Assembly: GCA_029866155.1 (NCBI GenBank)
Contig: JARWZW010000013.1
Location: forward strand, 62,001 to 126,000
Reading direction: 5' to 3'
From: Caulobacter sp.
Lineage (GTDB): Bacteria; Pseudomonadota; Alphaproteobacteria; Caulobacterales; Caulobacteraceae
Length of the DNA stretch: 64,000 nt
Each line of letters begins with the position of its first letter. Position 1 is the stretch's first letter. Positions 1-7,818 of this stretch are shown here, in pieces. The notes under the pieces are model-generated. The model was not told the DNA's origin, did no database searches, and saw only the letters and a list, made by a program, of their open reading frames with translations. Made by a program: the position numbers and the translations under genes.

Positions 1-417
1 CGCCCCAACGGCCCTTGTTCAGCGAGGACCTATGGCCCTCCGATGCCGGGCAGAGCCTGCTGGCCCTACTGGATTCGGGCCCGACGCGCCACTTCGCTGA
101 AGCTGCCTGCCTCTCCAGGGCTGAGTCTTCGGTTTCGGATCGGCCACGGACCACCAAGTCCTAGGGCAGGTCTGCAATATCGGGCTTCAATGGGTGCGAC
201 ATCGCGAGAATCCTTCCGAGGAAGAGATTATTGCGGCTTTCGTCTCCTGCGCGCGTCGGTGAGTGGGTAGACTCTGACCCTTGGTTCCCGTCGGGCTGAG
301 GGCGGACGGATAGAGCTGCGCTGCTACCCGGAAGCAGTCCCTCCGAACTTCGGCAAGAGGTGGGGAGCGCTCCTTCGCGCGCTTCCAGATTTCGCAGCCT
401 AGCCCTATCAATGTCGC
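1..417. other. No gene supported; possible tail of an upstream CDS
   Basis: No convincing gene lies here. A plus-strand frame open from the window edge stops at 162-164 and could be the last ~53 residues of an upstream protein, but nothing in it is recognisable. Other open frames, including one in 43-270, have arginine-rich random-looking composition and no ribosome binding site. No repeat or hairpin stands out. Confidence 0.4.
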
Positions 418-843
418 ATGAGCGACGCCCGATCTTACCTTGCTGATTGGTTCGAAGGCTTTTGGGGCGAGAAGCTGCCAGAAGGTGGCGCCACCGATCT
501 GTTCGAGCGGTTCGGTATCGATGGTGACGATGCCGACGAGTTCATGGAATCCTTCGCCAGCCGGTTTGAGGTCGATGCCGAAAATTTCCTCTGGTATTTT
601 CACTTTCGTGACGAGGCCGCCAACCCCGGCGCGCTGCTATTCAAGCCCATCTATAAACGCGTGAAGCGAATACCAATCACGCCGGACATGCTGGTCGAGG
701 CCATCGAAACCAAGCAGTGGCCGGTTGTATACCCTCCCCATGAGGTGCCAACCGTGCGCTGGGACGTGAGGGTAAGCCAGTTGGTTTTCGTGATTCCAGT
801 CGTCGCGCTTGCTCTGTTGCTATGGCTAGGCATTGTCGCGTGA
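418..843 (+). CDS. DUF1493-like protein with C-terminal membrane anchor
   Basis: A 141-residue protein of unknown function. Residues ~1-95 are acidic and resemble the small DUF1493 family, which has an acyl-carrier-like helical fold: a short helix, a 'FGIDGDDADEFMESF' core, then 'WYFHFRDEAANPG' and a basic 'KPIYKRVKRIPITPDML' stretch. Residues ~118-140 form one strongly hydrophobic segment ending at the C-terminus, so the protein is probably tail-anchored in the inner membrane with its soluble part in the cytoplasm. The gene stands alone among poorly conserved DNA. The DUF1493 assignment rests on the pattern only; no catalytic residues can be named. Confidence 0.7.
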   Translation: MSDARSYLADWFEGFWGEKLPEGGATDLFERFGIDGDDADEFMESFASRFEVDAENFLWYFHFRDEAANPGALLFKPIYKRVKRIPITPDMLVEAIETKQWPVVYPPHEVPTVRWDVRVSQLVFVIPVVALALLLWLGIVA

Positions 844-916
844 GCGCCGATTGCACGAGGTGGCGTCGTGCCGGATAGCGGCCCCCAGAACCCGCGCGAA
901 GGGTGGGAAGCGGTTG

Positions 917-1222
917 CTATCGCTTGAAGGCTACCGTGCGGCTATGCGCGAACGGTGGCTGAGAAACTCCCGCGAACCAGTCCGCGCGCCATCCCGGGAG
1001 GGCTTCCAAATGAGTGATCAGGCCGCGCCAGCCCGGCCAGTCTTCGTGAAAAAGCCAGACATCGCCTGACGTTGTAACCTCGCAACAGATCAGATCGGTG
1101 GTGATCTCATCACGCTTGAAGAACACCACTTCCAGGATGAGATCCAAGGGCAAAACCCAGATCGCCTCCCTAAGGCTAACCTCGCGCTGCCTGGAGCTCA
1201 GCCGCTTAAGCCACTTCCACAT
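917..1222 (-). CDS. Conserved hypothetical protein (101 aa)
   Basis: A small cytoplasmic protein with no known function. The sequence is protein-like throughout, with an amphipathic N-terminus, a 'LDLILEVVFFKRDEITTDLICCEV' type beta-rich core and a Trp-rich 'HEDWPGWRGLITHL' segment. It resembles small conserved hypotheticals of alphaproteobacteria, a similarity recalled rather than computed. It starts at ATG 1220-1222. It is transcribed away from the downstream YciI-sigma pair and has no obvious operon partner. Confidence 0.6.
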   Translation of the reverse strand: MWKWLKRLSSRQREVSLREAIWVLPLDLILEVVFFKRDEITTDLICCEVTTSGDVWLFHEDWPGWRGLITHLEALPGWRADWFAGVSQPPFAHSRTVAFKR

Positions 1223-1444
1223 TCAGATAGTGTGCTGCTCCGCTTCAACTTCCGCAACGGGTCGGTTCTACCCGTTGAGTTCGGTGCGCAAAGCGGACCT
1301 TGGGGTTTCGTCGGCCCTGTGGGACCAACGGGATTCAAACGTCAGATTCTGGCCACTGGCCTGGCTGTCGAATCCGCCGCCCTTCGCCCGTCTATGCTAC
1401 AGACGCCGCAATGGGCGCGTGTTGGACTGATGAAGGCGTTGGCG

Positions 1445-1798
1445 ATGCAATACATGCTTCTGATCTATGAGCCGGAAAAAGCCTATGAGACCGAGGCCGG
1501 CCAGGCGTCCCTGATGGAGATCGTGGGCAAGCACATGGCCCTGTCCGCCCGGATGCGGGACGCCGGGGTGATTGTTTCCGGCGACGGGCTGCAGGGCTCC
1601 GAGACGGCCACGACCGTGGTCACGGGGGCCGGGGGCGTCCAGACCCTGCATGACGGGCCCTTCGCCGAGACCCGCGAGCAGCTGGGCGGCTATTATCTGG
1701 TTGAGGTCGGGTCCCTGGACGAGGCGCTGGTCTGGGCCCGGCAGATCCCCGTCATCGACGGCGGCAAGGTCGAGGTCCGGCCCGTGATGGTCTATTAG
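1445..1798 (+). CDS. YciI family (DGPF domain) protein
   Basis: A 117-residue single-domain protein of the YciI/DGPF family, a ferredoxin-like fold related to muconolactone isomerases. It shows the family signature 'DGPFAETREQLGGYY' near residues 73-87 and the 'YMLLIYEP' N-terminal strand. ATG 1445 is preferred over the in-frame ATG at 1430 because GAAGG lies about 8 bases upstream of it. The stop is 5 bases before the sigma factor gene, so the two are almost certainly cotranscribed. DGPF genes are the hallmark partners of ECF42 sigma factors; their biochemical role is not settled. Confidence 0.85.
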   Translation: MQYMLLIYEPEKAYETEAGQASLMEIVGKHMALSARMRDAGVIVSGDGLQGSETATTVVTGAGGVQTLHDGPFAETREQLGGYYLVEVGSLDEALVWARQIPVIDGGKVEVRPVMVY

Positions 1799-1803
1799 CG
1801 GCC

Positions 1804-3018
1804 ATGGAGGGGCGGCTGATCGAGGCGGCGCGCAGCCGCGTGGTCGCCGCCCTGGCCGCCCGTTTCCGCAATCTTGATCAGGCGGAGGACGCCTTTGCCG
1901 AGGCCGCCGCCAGCGCCGTGGCGGCCTGGCGACGGGAGTTTCCGGAGGACCCTGCCGGCTGGCTGTGGCGGACAGCCTATCGCAAGGCCCTCGACGCCCT
2001 GGCCCGGGCCGAGACCCGGAGAAGGGCGATCCACGACGCGCCGCCGCCCCAGCCCACCCCGGAAGACATTCTGCTGGACGCCGACCAGCCCATTCCGGAC
2101 GAGCGGCTGAGGCTGATCTTCGTCTGCTGTCACCCGGCCCTGGCCCCTGACGCCCGGATCGCCCTGACCCTGAAGGTGGTCTGCGGACTGTCGGTGGACC
2201 GGCTCGCCCGCGCCTTTCTGGTCAGCCGGCCGGCCATGCTGCAGCGGATCACCAGGGCCAAGGCCAAGATCGCCTCTGCCGGGGCGATCTTCGAAATTCC
2301 GGGCCCGGAGGCCTGGCCAGAACGCGTGGGGGCCGTCCTCGCCACCCTCGAGGTCGCCTATGCCCAGGCCCATGAGGACGCCGTCCTGGCCGGGGACGGG
2401 GCGGGCTTTGCGGCTGAGGTGCTCAGGCTCTCGGGCCTGATGGTCCAGCTCATGCCCTTCGAGCCGGAGGTGCTGGCCCTCGCAGCCCTGGTCCGGTTTG
2501 CGGAGGCTCGCCGCCCGGCCCGGCTGGATGAGGCCGGCGCCATGGTCCCCCTCGCCCTGCAGGCGCCGCATCTGTGGCGAGGCGACCGGATTGCCGAGGG
2601 CGCGACCCTGCTGGACCGGGCGGCGGACATGGACAGCCCAGGTCCGCTCCAGGTCCTGGCGGCCATCCATGGCGCGCATCTGTCCCGGCAGGAAACCGGC
2701 GTCACGCCCTGGGGCGACATCGTCCGGCTCTATGACGCCCTGCGGCTGATGCGGCCTGGGCCCGTCACCGAGGTCAATCGCGCCGTGGCGGTGGCCGAGG
2801 CCTTCGGGCCGGAGGAGGGGCTTCGCGCCTTCAACGCCATCGCGCCGGACGGGCTGGCGGGCTGGCTGCCCTGGCAGGCGACGCGGGCCTGGCTGCTGGA
2901 CCAGACGGGGCAGAGGCTGGCGGCGGCATCGGCCTATGAAGCCGCCCTGGCGCTCAATCCGCCCCAGGCCGAGCGTGTCTATCTCGAACGACAGAAGGCG
3001 CGCCTGCAGGGAGGCTGA
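1804..3018 (+). CDS. ECF42-type RNA polymerase sigma factor with C-terminal TPR-like extension
   Basis: A 404-residue sigma-70 family factor. Residues ~10-80 are region 2 ('DQAEDAFAEA', 'NWLWRTAYRKALD'-like WLWRTAYRKALDAL), and ~110-165 are region 4 with the group-typical 'LRLIFVCCHPAL' and a helix-turn-helix around 'LSVDRLARAFLVSRPAMLQR'. Residues ~185-404 form a long alpha-helical extension with a terminal 'AASAYEAALALNPPQAERV' repeat typical of TPRs, as in ECF42 (DUF6596) factors. That group lacks a linked anti-sigma factor, and the extension is thought to control activity. It follows a DGPF gene by 5 bases, matching the known ECF42 context. The input signal and target promoter are unknown. 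Confidence 0.9.
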   Translation: MEGRLIEAARSRVVAALAARFRNLDQAEDAFAEAAASAVAAWRREFPEDPAGWLWRTAYRKALDALARAETRRRAIHDAPPPQPTPEDILLDADQPIPDERLRLIFVCCHPALAPDARIALTLKVVCGLSVDRLARAFLVSRPAMLQRITRAKAKIASAGAIFEIPGPEAWPERVGAVLATLEVAYAQAHEDAVLAGDGAGFAAEVLRLSGLMVQLMPFEPEVLALAALVRFAEARRPARLDEAGAMVPLALQAPHLWRGDRIAEGATLLDRAADMDSPGPLQVLAAIHGAHLSRQETGVTPWGDIVRLYDALRLMRPGPVTEVNRAVAVAEAFGPEEGLRAFNAIAPDGLAGWLPWQATRAWLLDQTGQRLAAASAYEAALALNPPQAERVYLERQKARLQGG

Positions 3019-3074
3019 TCCGGCAGGCGAGTGGCCGCTTTCCCATCCGGCGGCCGCTGTGGCATACCGGCGGC

Positions 3075-4862
3075 ATGGACGGCAGCCAGAACCTCGCACC
3101 CTTTCGTGACGCCCGCTACGCGCCCCGGCGCCTGGAGGTCGAACAGCGACCGGACGGAACCACGGTCCTGACCAACCCGACCGGCTATTCGGACCGGTTC
3201 CAGACCACCTGGGCGCCCCTGGATCACTGGGCGGTCCAGGCTCCAGACCGGGTCTGGCTGGCCGAACGGGATGGCGAAGGCTGGCGGACCATCACCTATG
3301 CGCAGGCGCGCCGGAAGGTGGCGGCCCTGGCCGGCGCCCTGACGGCCATGAACCTGGGCGTTGAACAGGTGATGCTGATCCTGGCCCGGAACGGCATCGA
3401 CCATGCCCTGATCAGCTATGGCGCCATGGCGATCGGCCTGGCGATTGCGCCGGTCTCGCCCCAGTACGGTCTGAAGGGCGCCGACCTGTCGCGGCTGGCC
3501 TTTGCCTGCGGCGTCCTGAAGCCCTCTGTGGTCTATACCGATGACGCCGCCGCCTTCGAGGGGGCCCTGGAGGCGGAGTTCCTGGCCGGTCTGCCCGTCA
3601 TCGCCAGCATGAATGCCGGCGAGCGCTGCATGGACTTCGAAGCGCTGCTGGCCAGTCCGCCGGCCGACTTCACGGCCTTGCCCGAAGACACCGCCAAGCT
3701 GCTGCTGACCAGCGGTTCCACGGGCCGGCCCAAGGCGGTCATCGGGACCCACCGCAACATCGCCCTGAACGGCGCCCAGATCGCCGCCTGTTTCGACGAT
3801 CCCGATCCCCCCGTGGTGGTCAATGCCGCCCCCTGGAGCCACAGCCTGGGGGCCAACGCCATCCTGCACATGGTGCTGCACCGGGGCGGGACCCTCTATA
3901 TCGACGCCGGACAGCCCGTGGCCGGCCGGTTCGAGGAGACGCTGCGCAACCTGCGCGAGGTCGCGCCCACCTATCACAACATGGTCCCGGCCGGCTGGGC
4001 CCTGTTCGCCAATGCCCTGGAGAAGGAGCCGGACCTGGCCCGGACCTTCTTTTCGCGTGTGCGGGTCCTGCAGTATGGCGGCGCCTCCATGGCCCAGTCG
4101 ATCCTGGACCGCATCCAGGCCGTGGCCGTGGCCACGATCGGCGAGCGGGTCACCTTCGCCACGGGATATGGATCGACGGAAACCGGGCCCACCGCCTGCA
4201 ACATCCACTGGCTGAATGCCCGGTCGGGCATGTGCGGACTGCCGGTGCCCGGCACCTCGGCCAAGCTGGTGCCTGTCGGCGAAAAGCACGAGATCCGGGT
4301 CAAGGGACCGCAGATGTCTCCCGGCTATCTGGGCGAACCCGAGCTGTCCGCCGCCGCCTTTGACGAAGAGGGCTATTACCGCCTGGGCGACGCCGCCCGG
4401 CTGGTCGATGAGGCTGATCCCTCTGCGGGGCTGGTCTTCGACGGCCGGCTTGTCGAGAACTTCAAGCTGGCCAGCGGCACCTTCGTCGCCGCCGGCGCCC
4501 TGCGGGTCGCCGCCGTCTCCGCCATCGGCGGGGCGGTGTCTGACGCCGTGGTCTGCGGCGAGGGCGAGGAAGGCGTGGGGCTGATGCTGTTCCTCGATTC
4601 CGGCTACTGCGCCCGGGTCGGCCACATGGCGGCGGTCCGGACCGCCATCGCCGCGGGGCTGGGCCGGATGAACGCGGCGGCCAGGGGCGGCGGCGGAAAG
4701 ATCTGGCGGGCGCTCATCCTGGATGGAGCCCCCGATGCGGCCAGCGGCGAACTGACCGACAAGGGCTATATCAACCAGGCCCTGGCCCGCTCGCGACGGC
4801 CGGTCGAGCTGACCAGGCTGTTTGCGGCGCAGCCCGATGCCGGGGTCATGACGTTTCTTTGA
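3075..4862 (+). CDS. Feruloyl-CoA synthase-like acyl/aryl-CoA ligase
   Basis: A 595-residue adenylate-forming enzyme, predicted to activate an aromatic acid (ferulate/hydroxycinnamate type) with ATP and CoA. The phosphate loop 'LLLTSGSTGRPKAV' is at ~208-221, the 'GYGSTETGP' motif at ~364, and the C-terminal catalytic lysine in 'GELTDKGYINQ' at about residue 563. The N-terminus and the 'PLDHWAVQAPDR' opening match feruloyl-CoA synthases rather than fatty acyl-CoA ligases. It starts at ATG 3075, 56 bases after the sigma factor, and may be independently transcribed. No hydratase-lyase or vanillin dehydrogenase is nearby, so the ferulate substrate is a family-based guess. Confidence 0.75.
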   Translation: MDGSQNLAPFRDARYAPRRLEVEQRPDGTTVLTNPTGYSDRFQTTWAPLDHWAVQAPDRVWLAERDGEGWRTITYAQARRKVAALAGALTAMNLGVEQVMLILARNGIDHALISYGAMAIGLAIAPVSPQYGLKGADLSRLAFACGVLKPSVVYTDDAAAFEGALEAEFLAGLPVIASMNAGERCMDFEALLASPPADFTALPEDTAKLLLTSGSTGRPKAVIGTHRNIALNGAQIAACFDDPDPPVVVNAAPWSHSLGANAILHMVLHRGGTLYIDAGQPVAGRFEETLRNLREVAPTYHNMVPAGWALFANALEKEPDLARTFFSRVRVLQYGGASMAQSILDRIQAVAVATIGERVTFATGYGSTETGPTACNIHWLNARSGMCGLPVPGTSAKLVPVGEKHEIRVKGPQMSPGYLGEPELSAAAFDEEGYYRLGDAARLVDEADPSAGLVFDGRLVENFKLASGTFVAAGALRVAAVSAIGGAVSDAVVCGEGEEGVGLMLFLDSGYCARVGHMAAVRTAIAAGLGRMNAAARGGGGKIWRALILDGAPDAASGELTDKGYINQALARSRRPVELTRLFAAQPDAGVMTFL

Positions 4863-4918
4863 TTGAAGTTGACGGTCCTAGATGAAATTCTCTTCGAACA
4901 ACCGGAAGGGGGTGACCA

Positions 4919-5491
4919 ATGGCCGAACTTAGCGCGGCTCAACTTGAATTCCTAAGGAGCCAAGGGATCAGCCCAGGAATGTTATTTGACGCTAGCGGAC
5001 TTCGAAGAAAAGACTATTCGCGTCTTATGGACGATCTCGGCGTTTATTTCGCATTCGGCGTTTCAGAATGTTCCGCCGGTGGGCATTCAATTAGAACGAA
5101 ATTCGGGCATTGTATTCAATGCGATACTTCCAAAATCGCGTATGCCACAAGGCATGCTAAGGGCGGCTTCGTTTACGTCGCGGCTTCGCAAACGGCAGCC
5201 CTCACAAAAATTGGAATGTCAAGTAATTTGCTTGAGAGAGTGAATAACATAAATGCTTATCAATACGGCGGAGCTTCTGACTGGCTGATATGTTGCTATG
5301 CTGAAGTGGAGGAAGCCGGACACGTGGAATTTCAAACGCAGGATATGCTAGCGGAATTTCGAGTTGACGGAGACTATATTCGTGCTGGTCGGAGGCAAAA
5401 GTGTTACGAATTGTTTCGGTGCTCATCCGATGTGGCTGAGAATGCGCTGGCTTTATGCGCACCTGCAGGTTCAGTGAAGTGGCCGGACTAA
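4919..5491 (+). CDS. GIY-YIG/T5orf172 (MUG113)-like protein, low GC
   Basis: A 190-residue protein. Residues ~80-170 look like a GIY-YIG-fold T5orf172/MUG113 domain: 'GFVYVAAS', a 'TKIGMSSNLLERV' helix with the conserved Arg, then an 'HVEFQTQ' helix and a closing 'CYELFRC' strand with a Glu. Residues ~1-75 contain a Cys/His cluster (C at ~52, H at ~56, 'HCIQC') that could bind zinc. The start has a strong GGAAGGGGG site. Base composition is visibly lower in GC than all neighbours and codon use includes many A/T-ending codons, indicating recent acquisition. The domain is often found in phage and defence-associated proteins; the function here is unknown. Confidence 0.65.
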   Translation: MAELSAAQLEFLRSQGISPGMLFDASGLRRKDYSRLMDDLGVYFAFGVSECSAGGHSIRTKFGHCIQCDTSKIAYATRHAKGGFVYVAASQTAALTKIGMSSNLLERVNNINAYQYGGASDWLICCYAEVEEAGHVEFQTQDMLAEFRVDGDYIRAGRRQKCYELFRCSSDVAENALALCAPAGSVKWPD

Positions 5492-5572
5492 TCGGCGGGT
5501 TCGATAACATTTAGTCAAAGATGCGTCCTTTGTGCTGGCCCACCCGGGGCGATGTGCGCATTCTCGATTGTC

Positions 5573-5753
5573 CATCGCGGACGAGGGCGGCGCCATGCAG
5601 GCCGGGATGGACCGTCTCACCGCTGCGCTGGGGAACGGCGCTCCCAGGGGCGTGATCTGGCGCTATGCGCCCTATCCGCAGGAAAAGCACAGCACCATCT
5701 ATCACCCGGCCGCCACGGCGGCGATCCGGGCCCTGTTTCCGCCCGTTCCCTGA
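5573..5753 (+). pseudogene. C-terminal remnant of an alpha/beta hydrolase (BesA/YbbA-like esterase)
   Basis: About 60 codons encode 'LSIADEGGAMQAGMDRL' followed by 'RYAPYPQEKHSTIYHPAA' and 'IRALFPPVP', the usual C-terminal end of siderophore-esterase-like alpha/beta hydrolases, including the catalytic His in 'EKHSTIYHPAA'. The upstream ~220 residues, with the nucleophile Ser, are missing; the adjoining DNA is the low-GC islet gene. The frame extends a little further upstream to 5532, but that part does not look like esterase. GC content matches the chromosome, so this is probably a resident gene cut by insertion or deletion. Confidence 0.65.
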
Positions 5754-5816
5754 GATCTTGCCGGCTGCAGGACAGCCCCCGAGGTCTGGCCCCGGGGGCT
5801 GTCGAACAACCCGTGA

Positions 5817-6962
5817 CTACAGCCCCTTGGCGGGGTTGATCAGGTACTTCTCGCCGGTGGCGCGCCGATTGTAGACGGCGATGGCCTCGGCGCTCAGGGT
5901 CTCGGCCAGAGAGATCTCGGCCGCATAATGGCTGGCGAAGGTGGTCTTCAGTTCAGCAGCCACCCGGTCGCGCAGCTTCTGGGAAGCGGCAGGACCGATC
6001 TTCATCAGGAAGGGCGTCAAGAGCCAGCCGCCGATGCCCCAGATCATGCCGAAGGCGCGGTTCAGCTCCGTCGGGGCCATGTCCAGGCCGCCATAGATAT
6101 AGACCTGCTTGTGAACCGAAGAGCCGTAGCGGCTGTAGACGGCGGCGGTCTTGTTGGCCGCGATCTCCATGCAGGTCAGGATCTGGCCGGCCAGCTTGCC
6201 GCCGCCGATGGCGTCGAACGCCAGGGTGGCGCCCGTGGCGACCAGGGCCTCGGTCAGGTCATTCAGGAAGGTCGGGGCGCTGGAATCGCAGATGTATTTG
6301 GCGCCGATGCCGCGCAGGATGGCCGCCTGCTCGGGGTTGCGGACGATGTTCACCAGGTCGATGCCGTCCTTGATGCAGATCTTGTTGAGCATCTGGCCGA
6401 GATTGGAGGCGGCGGCGGTGTGGACCAGGGCCTTGTGACCCTCCATCCGCATGGTCTCGGTCATGCCGAGCGCGGTCAGCGGATTGACGAAGCAGGAGGC
6501 GCCTTCGGCCGCCGTCGCATCGGCCGGCAGGACCAGGCAGCTGGCCACCGGCAGGGTGCGGTACTGGCCGTACATGGCGCCGCCCAGGACGGCGACCTTC
6601 TTGCCCAGCAGGGCCTGGGCCGTCTCTGAGGTTCCGGCGGCGATCACCGTGCCGGCGCCTTCATTGCCGACCGGCATGGATTCATCGACCCGGGCCGCCA
6701 TGGCCCGCATGGCCGGGGCCGGCATGGGAGCAGTGACCACCGGGCGGGCGGCCGTGCCGCTATAGACGGCGGCGGCCATGTCGGCCGGGCCCAGCAGCAG
6801 GCCGAGGTCCGAGGGATTGATCGGCGAGGCCTCGATCCGGACCAGGACCTCGTCCGGACCGGGGGCCGTGACTTCGACCTCGGCCAGGGACAGTTCCAGT
6901 TCGCCGCTGCTCTTGAGCAGCGAGCGCAGCTGCAGGCCGGATGTGGGGATGGGTGTCGACAC
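5817..6962 (-). CDS. Medium-chain dehydrogenase/reductase (quinone-oxidoreductase-like)
   Basis: A 381-residue MDR-superfamily NAD(P)H-dependent oxidoreductase, probably cytoplasmic. The N-terminal GroES-like domain contains 'DEVLVRIEASPINPSD' (~39-54) and 'NEGAGTVIAAG' (~99-109). The Rossmann domain carries 'ALVHTAAASNLGQML' (~187-201) where the usual GxGxxG turn lies. Cysteine ligands of a catalytic zinc are not seen, so it belongs with the zinc-free quinone reductase-like members. It follows the YhhN gene by 37 bases on the same strand and is probably cotranscribed with it. The substrate cannot be read from sequence. Confidence 0.8.
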   Translation of the reverse strand: MSTPIPTSGLQLRSLLKSSGELELSLAEVEVTAPGPDEVLVRIEASPINPSDLGLLLGPADMAAAVYSGTAARPVVTAPMPAPAMRAMAARVDESMPVGNEGAGTVIAAGTSETAQALLGKKVAVLGGAMYGQYRTLPVASCLVLPADATAAEGASCFVNPLTALGMTETMRMEGHKALVHTAAASNLGQMLNKICIKDGIDLVNIVRNPEQAAILRGIGAKYICDSSAPTFLNDLTEALVATGATLAFDAIGGGKLAGQILTCMEIAANKTAAVYSRYGSSVHKQVYIYGGLDMAPTELNRAFGMIWGIGGWLLTPFLMKIGPAASQKLRDRVAAELKTTFASHYAAEISLAETLSAEAIAVYNRRATGEKYLINPAKGL

Positions 6963-6999
6963 GGGTGCGTTTCCTCGGATTGGCTTGTTGGCGACGGGC

Positions 7000-7689
7000 T
7001 TAGCCCTGCGGAGCCTGCGGGTCCAGCTTCGGGGGCGCGCTCTGCGGTCTGGCCAGACTGCGGGTGACGCCCAGGCAGATCAGAAGCTGGCCGCCGAAAT
7101 ACAGGGTCCAGACGCCATATCCCGGCCACTCGGCGCCGGCCAGGGGGCCCAGGCGGGCGAAGATCAGTAGGTCCGACAGCACGAACATGACGGCGCCGAG
7201 GCCCACCACGAAACGCGGAAAGCGGCTGATCCAGGCGGCGGCGGCCATCAGGGACAGGACCGCCGCATAGAAGGCGATCCCGGGCGCCCCGGAGCGATCG
7301 GTCGGCAGAAGCCAGGCGATGATGACCGTGGCCGGAACCAGCACAAGGGCCAGCAGGGCCTGGCTGCGGGTCAGGCGGGGCCTGCGGTTGCGCAGATAGA
7401 GGGTGATGGCGAACAGATGGCCGACCAGGAACGCGACGGCGCCGACGATCAGTCCGGCCAGGTTCAGCAGCACGTCGCCGAGGGCGCCGAAGGCCATGAC
7501 CGCCGCCAGCAGCCAGCCATCGCCGGTCCTGGCTCGAAGCGCAGCATAGACGGCCAGCAAACCGACGCCGGACCCCTTCCAGGCGACCTCGACAAGGGGT
7601 GAAAGCTCCATCGCCCCTGCCGCCAGATAGCTGACCCCGCCGGCGATGGCGGCGACCAGCACCGCGGTCGTGAGTTTGCTTTTGGCCAT
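7000..7689 (-). CDS. YhhN family membrane protein (lysoplasmalogenase-like)
   Basis: A 229-residue integral membrane protein with about eight hydrophobic segments. It matches the YhhN/TMEM86 family, whose animal member hydrolyses lysoplasmalogen; the bacterial role is less clear. Family-like acidic positions occur within membrane segments: 'GALGDVLLN' (~68-76) and 'FVLSDLLIFARLG'. ATG 7687-7689 is chosen: it has GGGGGAAG just upstream and starts 'MAKSKLTTAVLVAAIAGG'. A longer frame from TTG 7743 would add a charged non-membrane leader. It is first in a two-gene unit with the oxidoreductase and divergent from the ThDP enzyme, with 129 bases between. Confidence 0.8.
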   Translation of the reverse strand: MAKSKLTTAVLVAAIAGGVSYLAAGAMELSPLVEVAWKGSGVGLLAVYAALRARTGDGWLLAAVMAFGALGDVLLNLAGLIVGAVAFLVGHLFAITLYLRNRRPRLTRSQALLALVLVPATVIIAWLLPTDRSGAPGIAFYAAVLSLMAAAAWISRFPRFVVGLGAVMFVLSDLLIFARLGPLAGAEWPGYGVWTLYFGGQLLICLGVTRSLARPQSAPPKLDPQAPQG

Positions 7690-7818
7690 GGCTTCCCCCG
7701 TCCCGGCGACAATACAGGGTTTTTCATCTCGGTATTCCGACAAGACGGATCACCTTGCGGCATTTCCCTTCGCAGCAAAATCCGTCATGACCTGCCTAAA
7801 GTGGAACGGAGAAATCCC

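Noticed and set aside
187-603. Minus-strand frame of 138 codons
   Set aside because: It overlaps the better-supported DUF1493-like gene at 418-843 and has no recognisable content or ribosome binding site.
1795-4625. Two long minus-strand open frames (1795-3099 and 2979-4625)
   Set aside because: They are antisense to the ECF42 sigma factor and the CoA ligase, which carry clear family motifs; the antisense translations are Gly/Arg/Pro-rich and match nothing.
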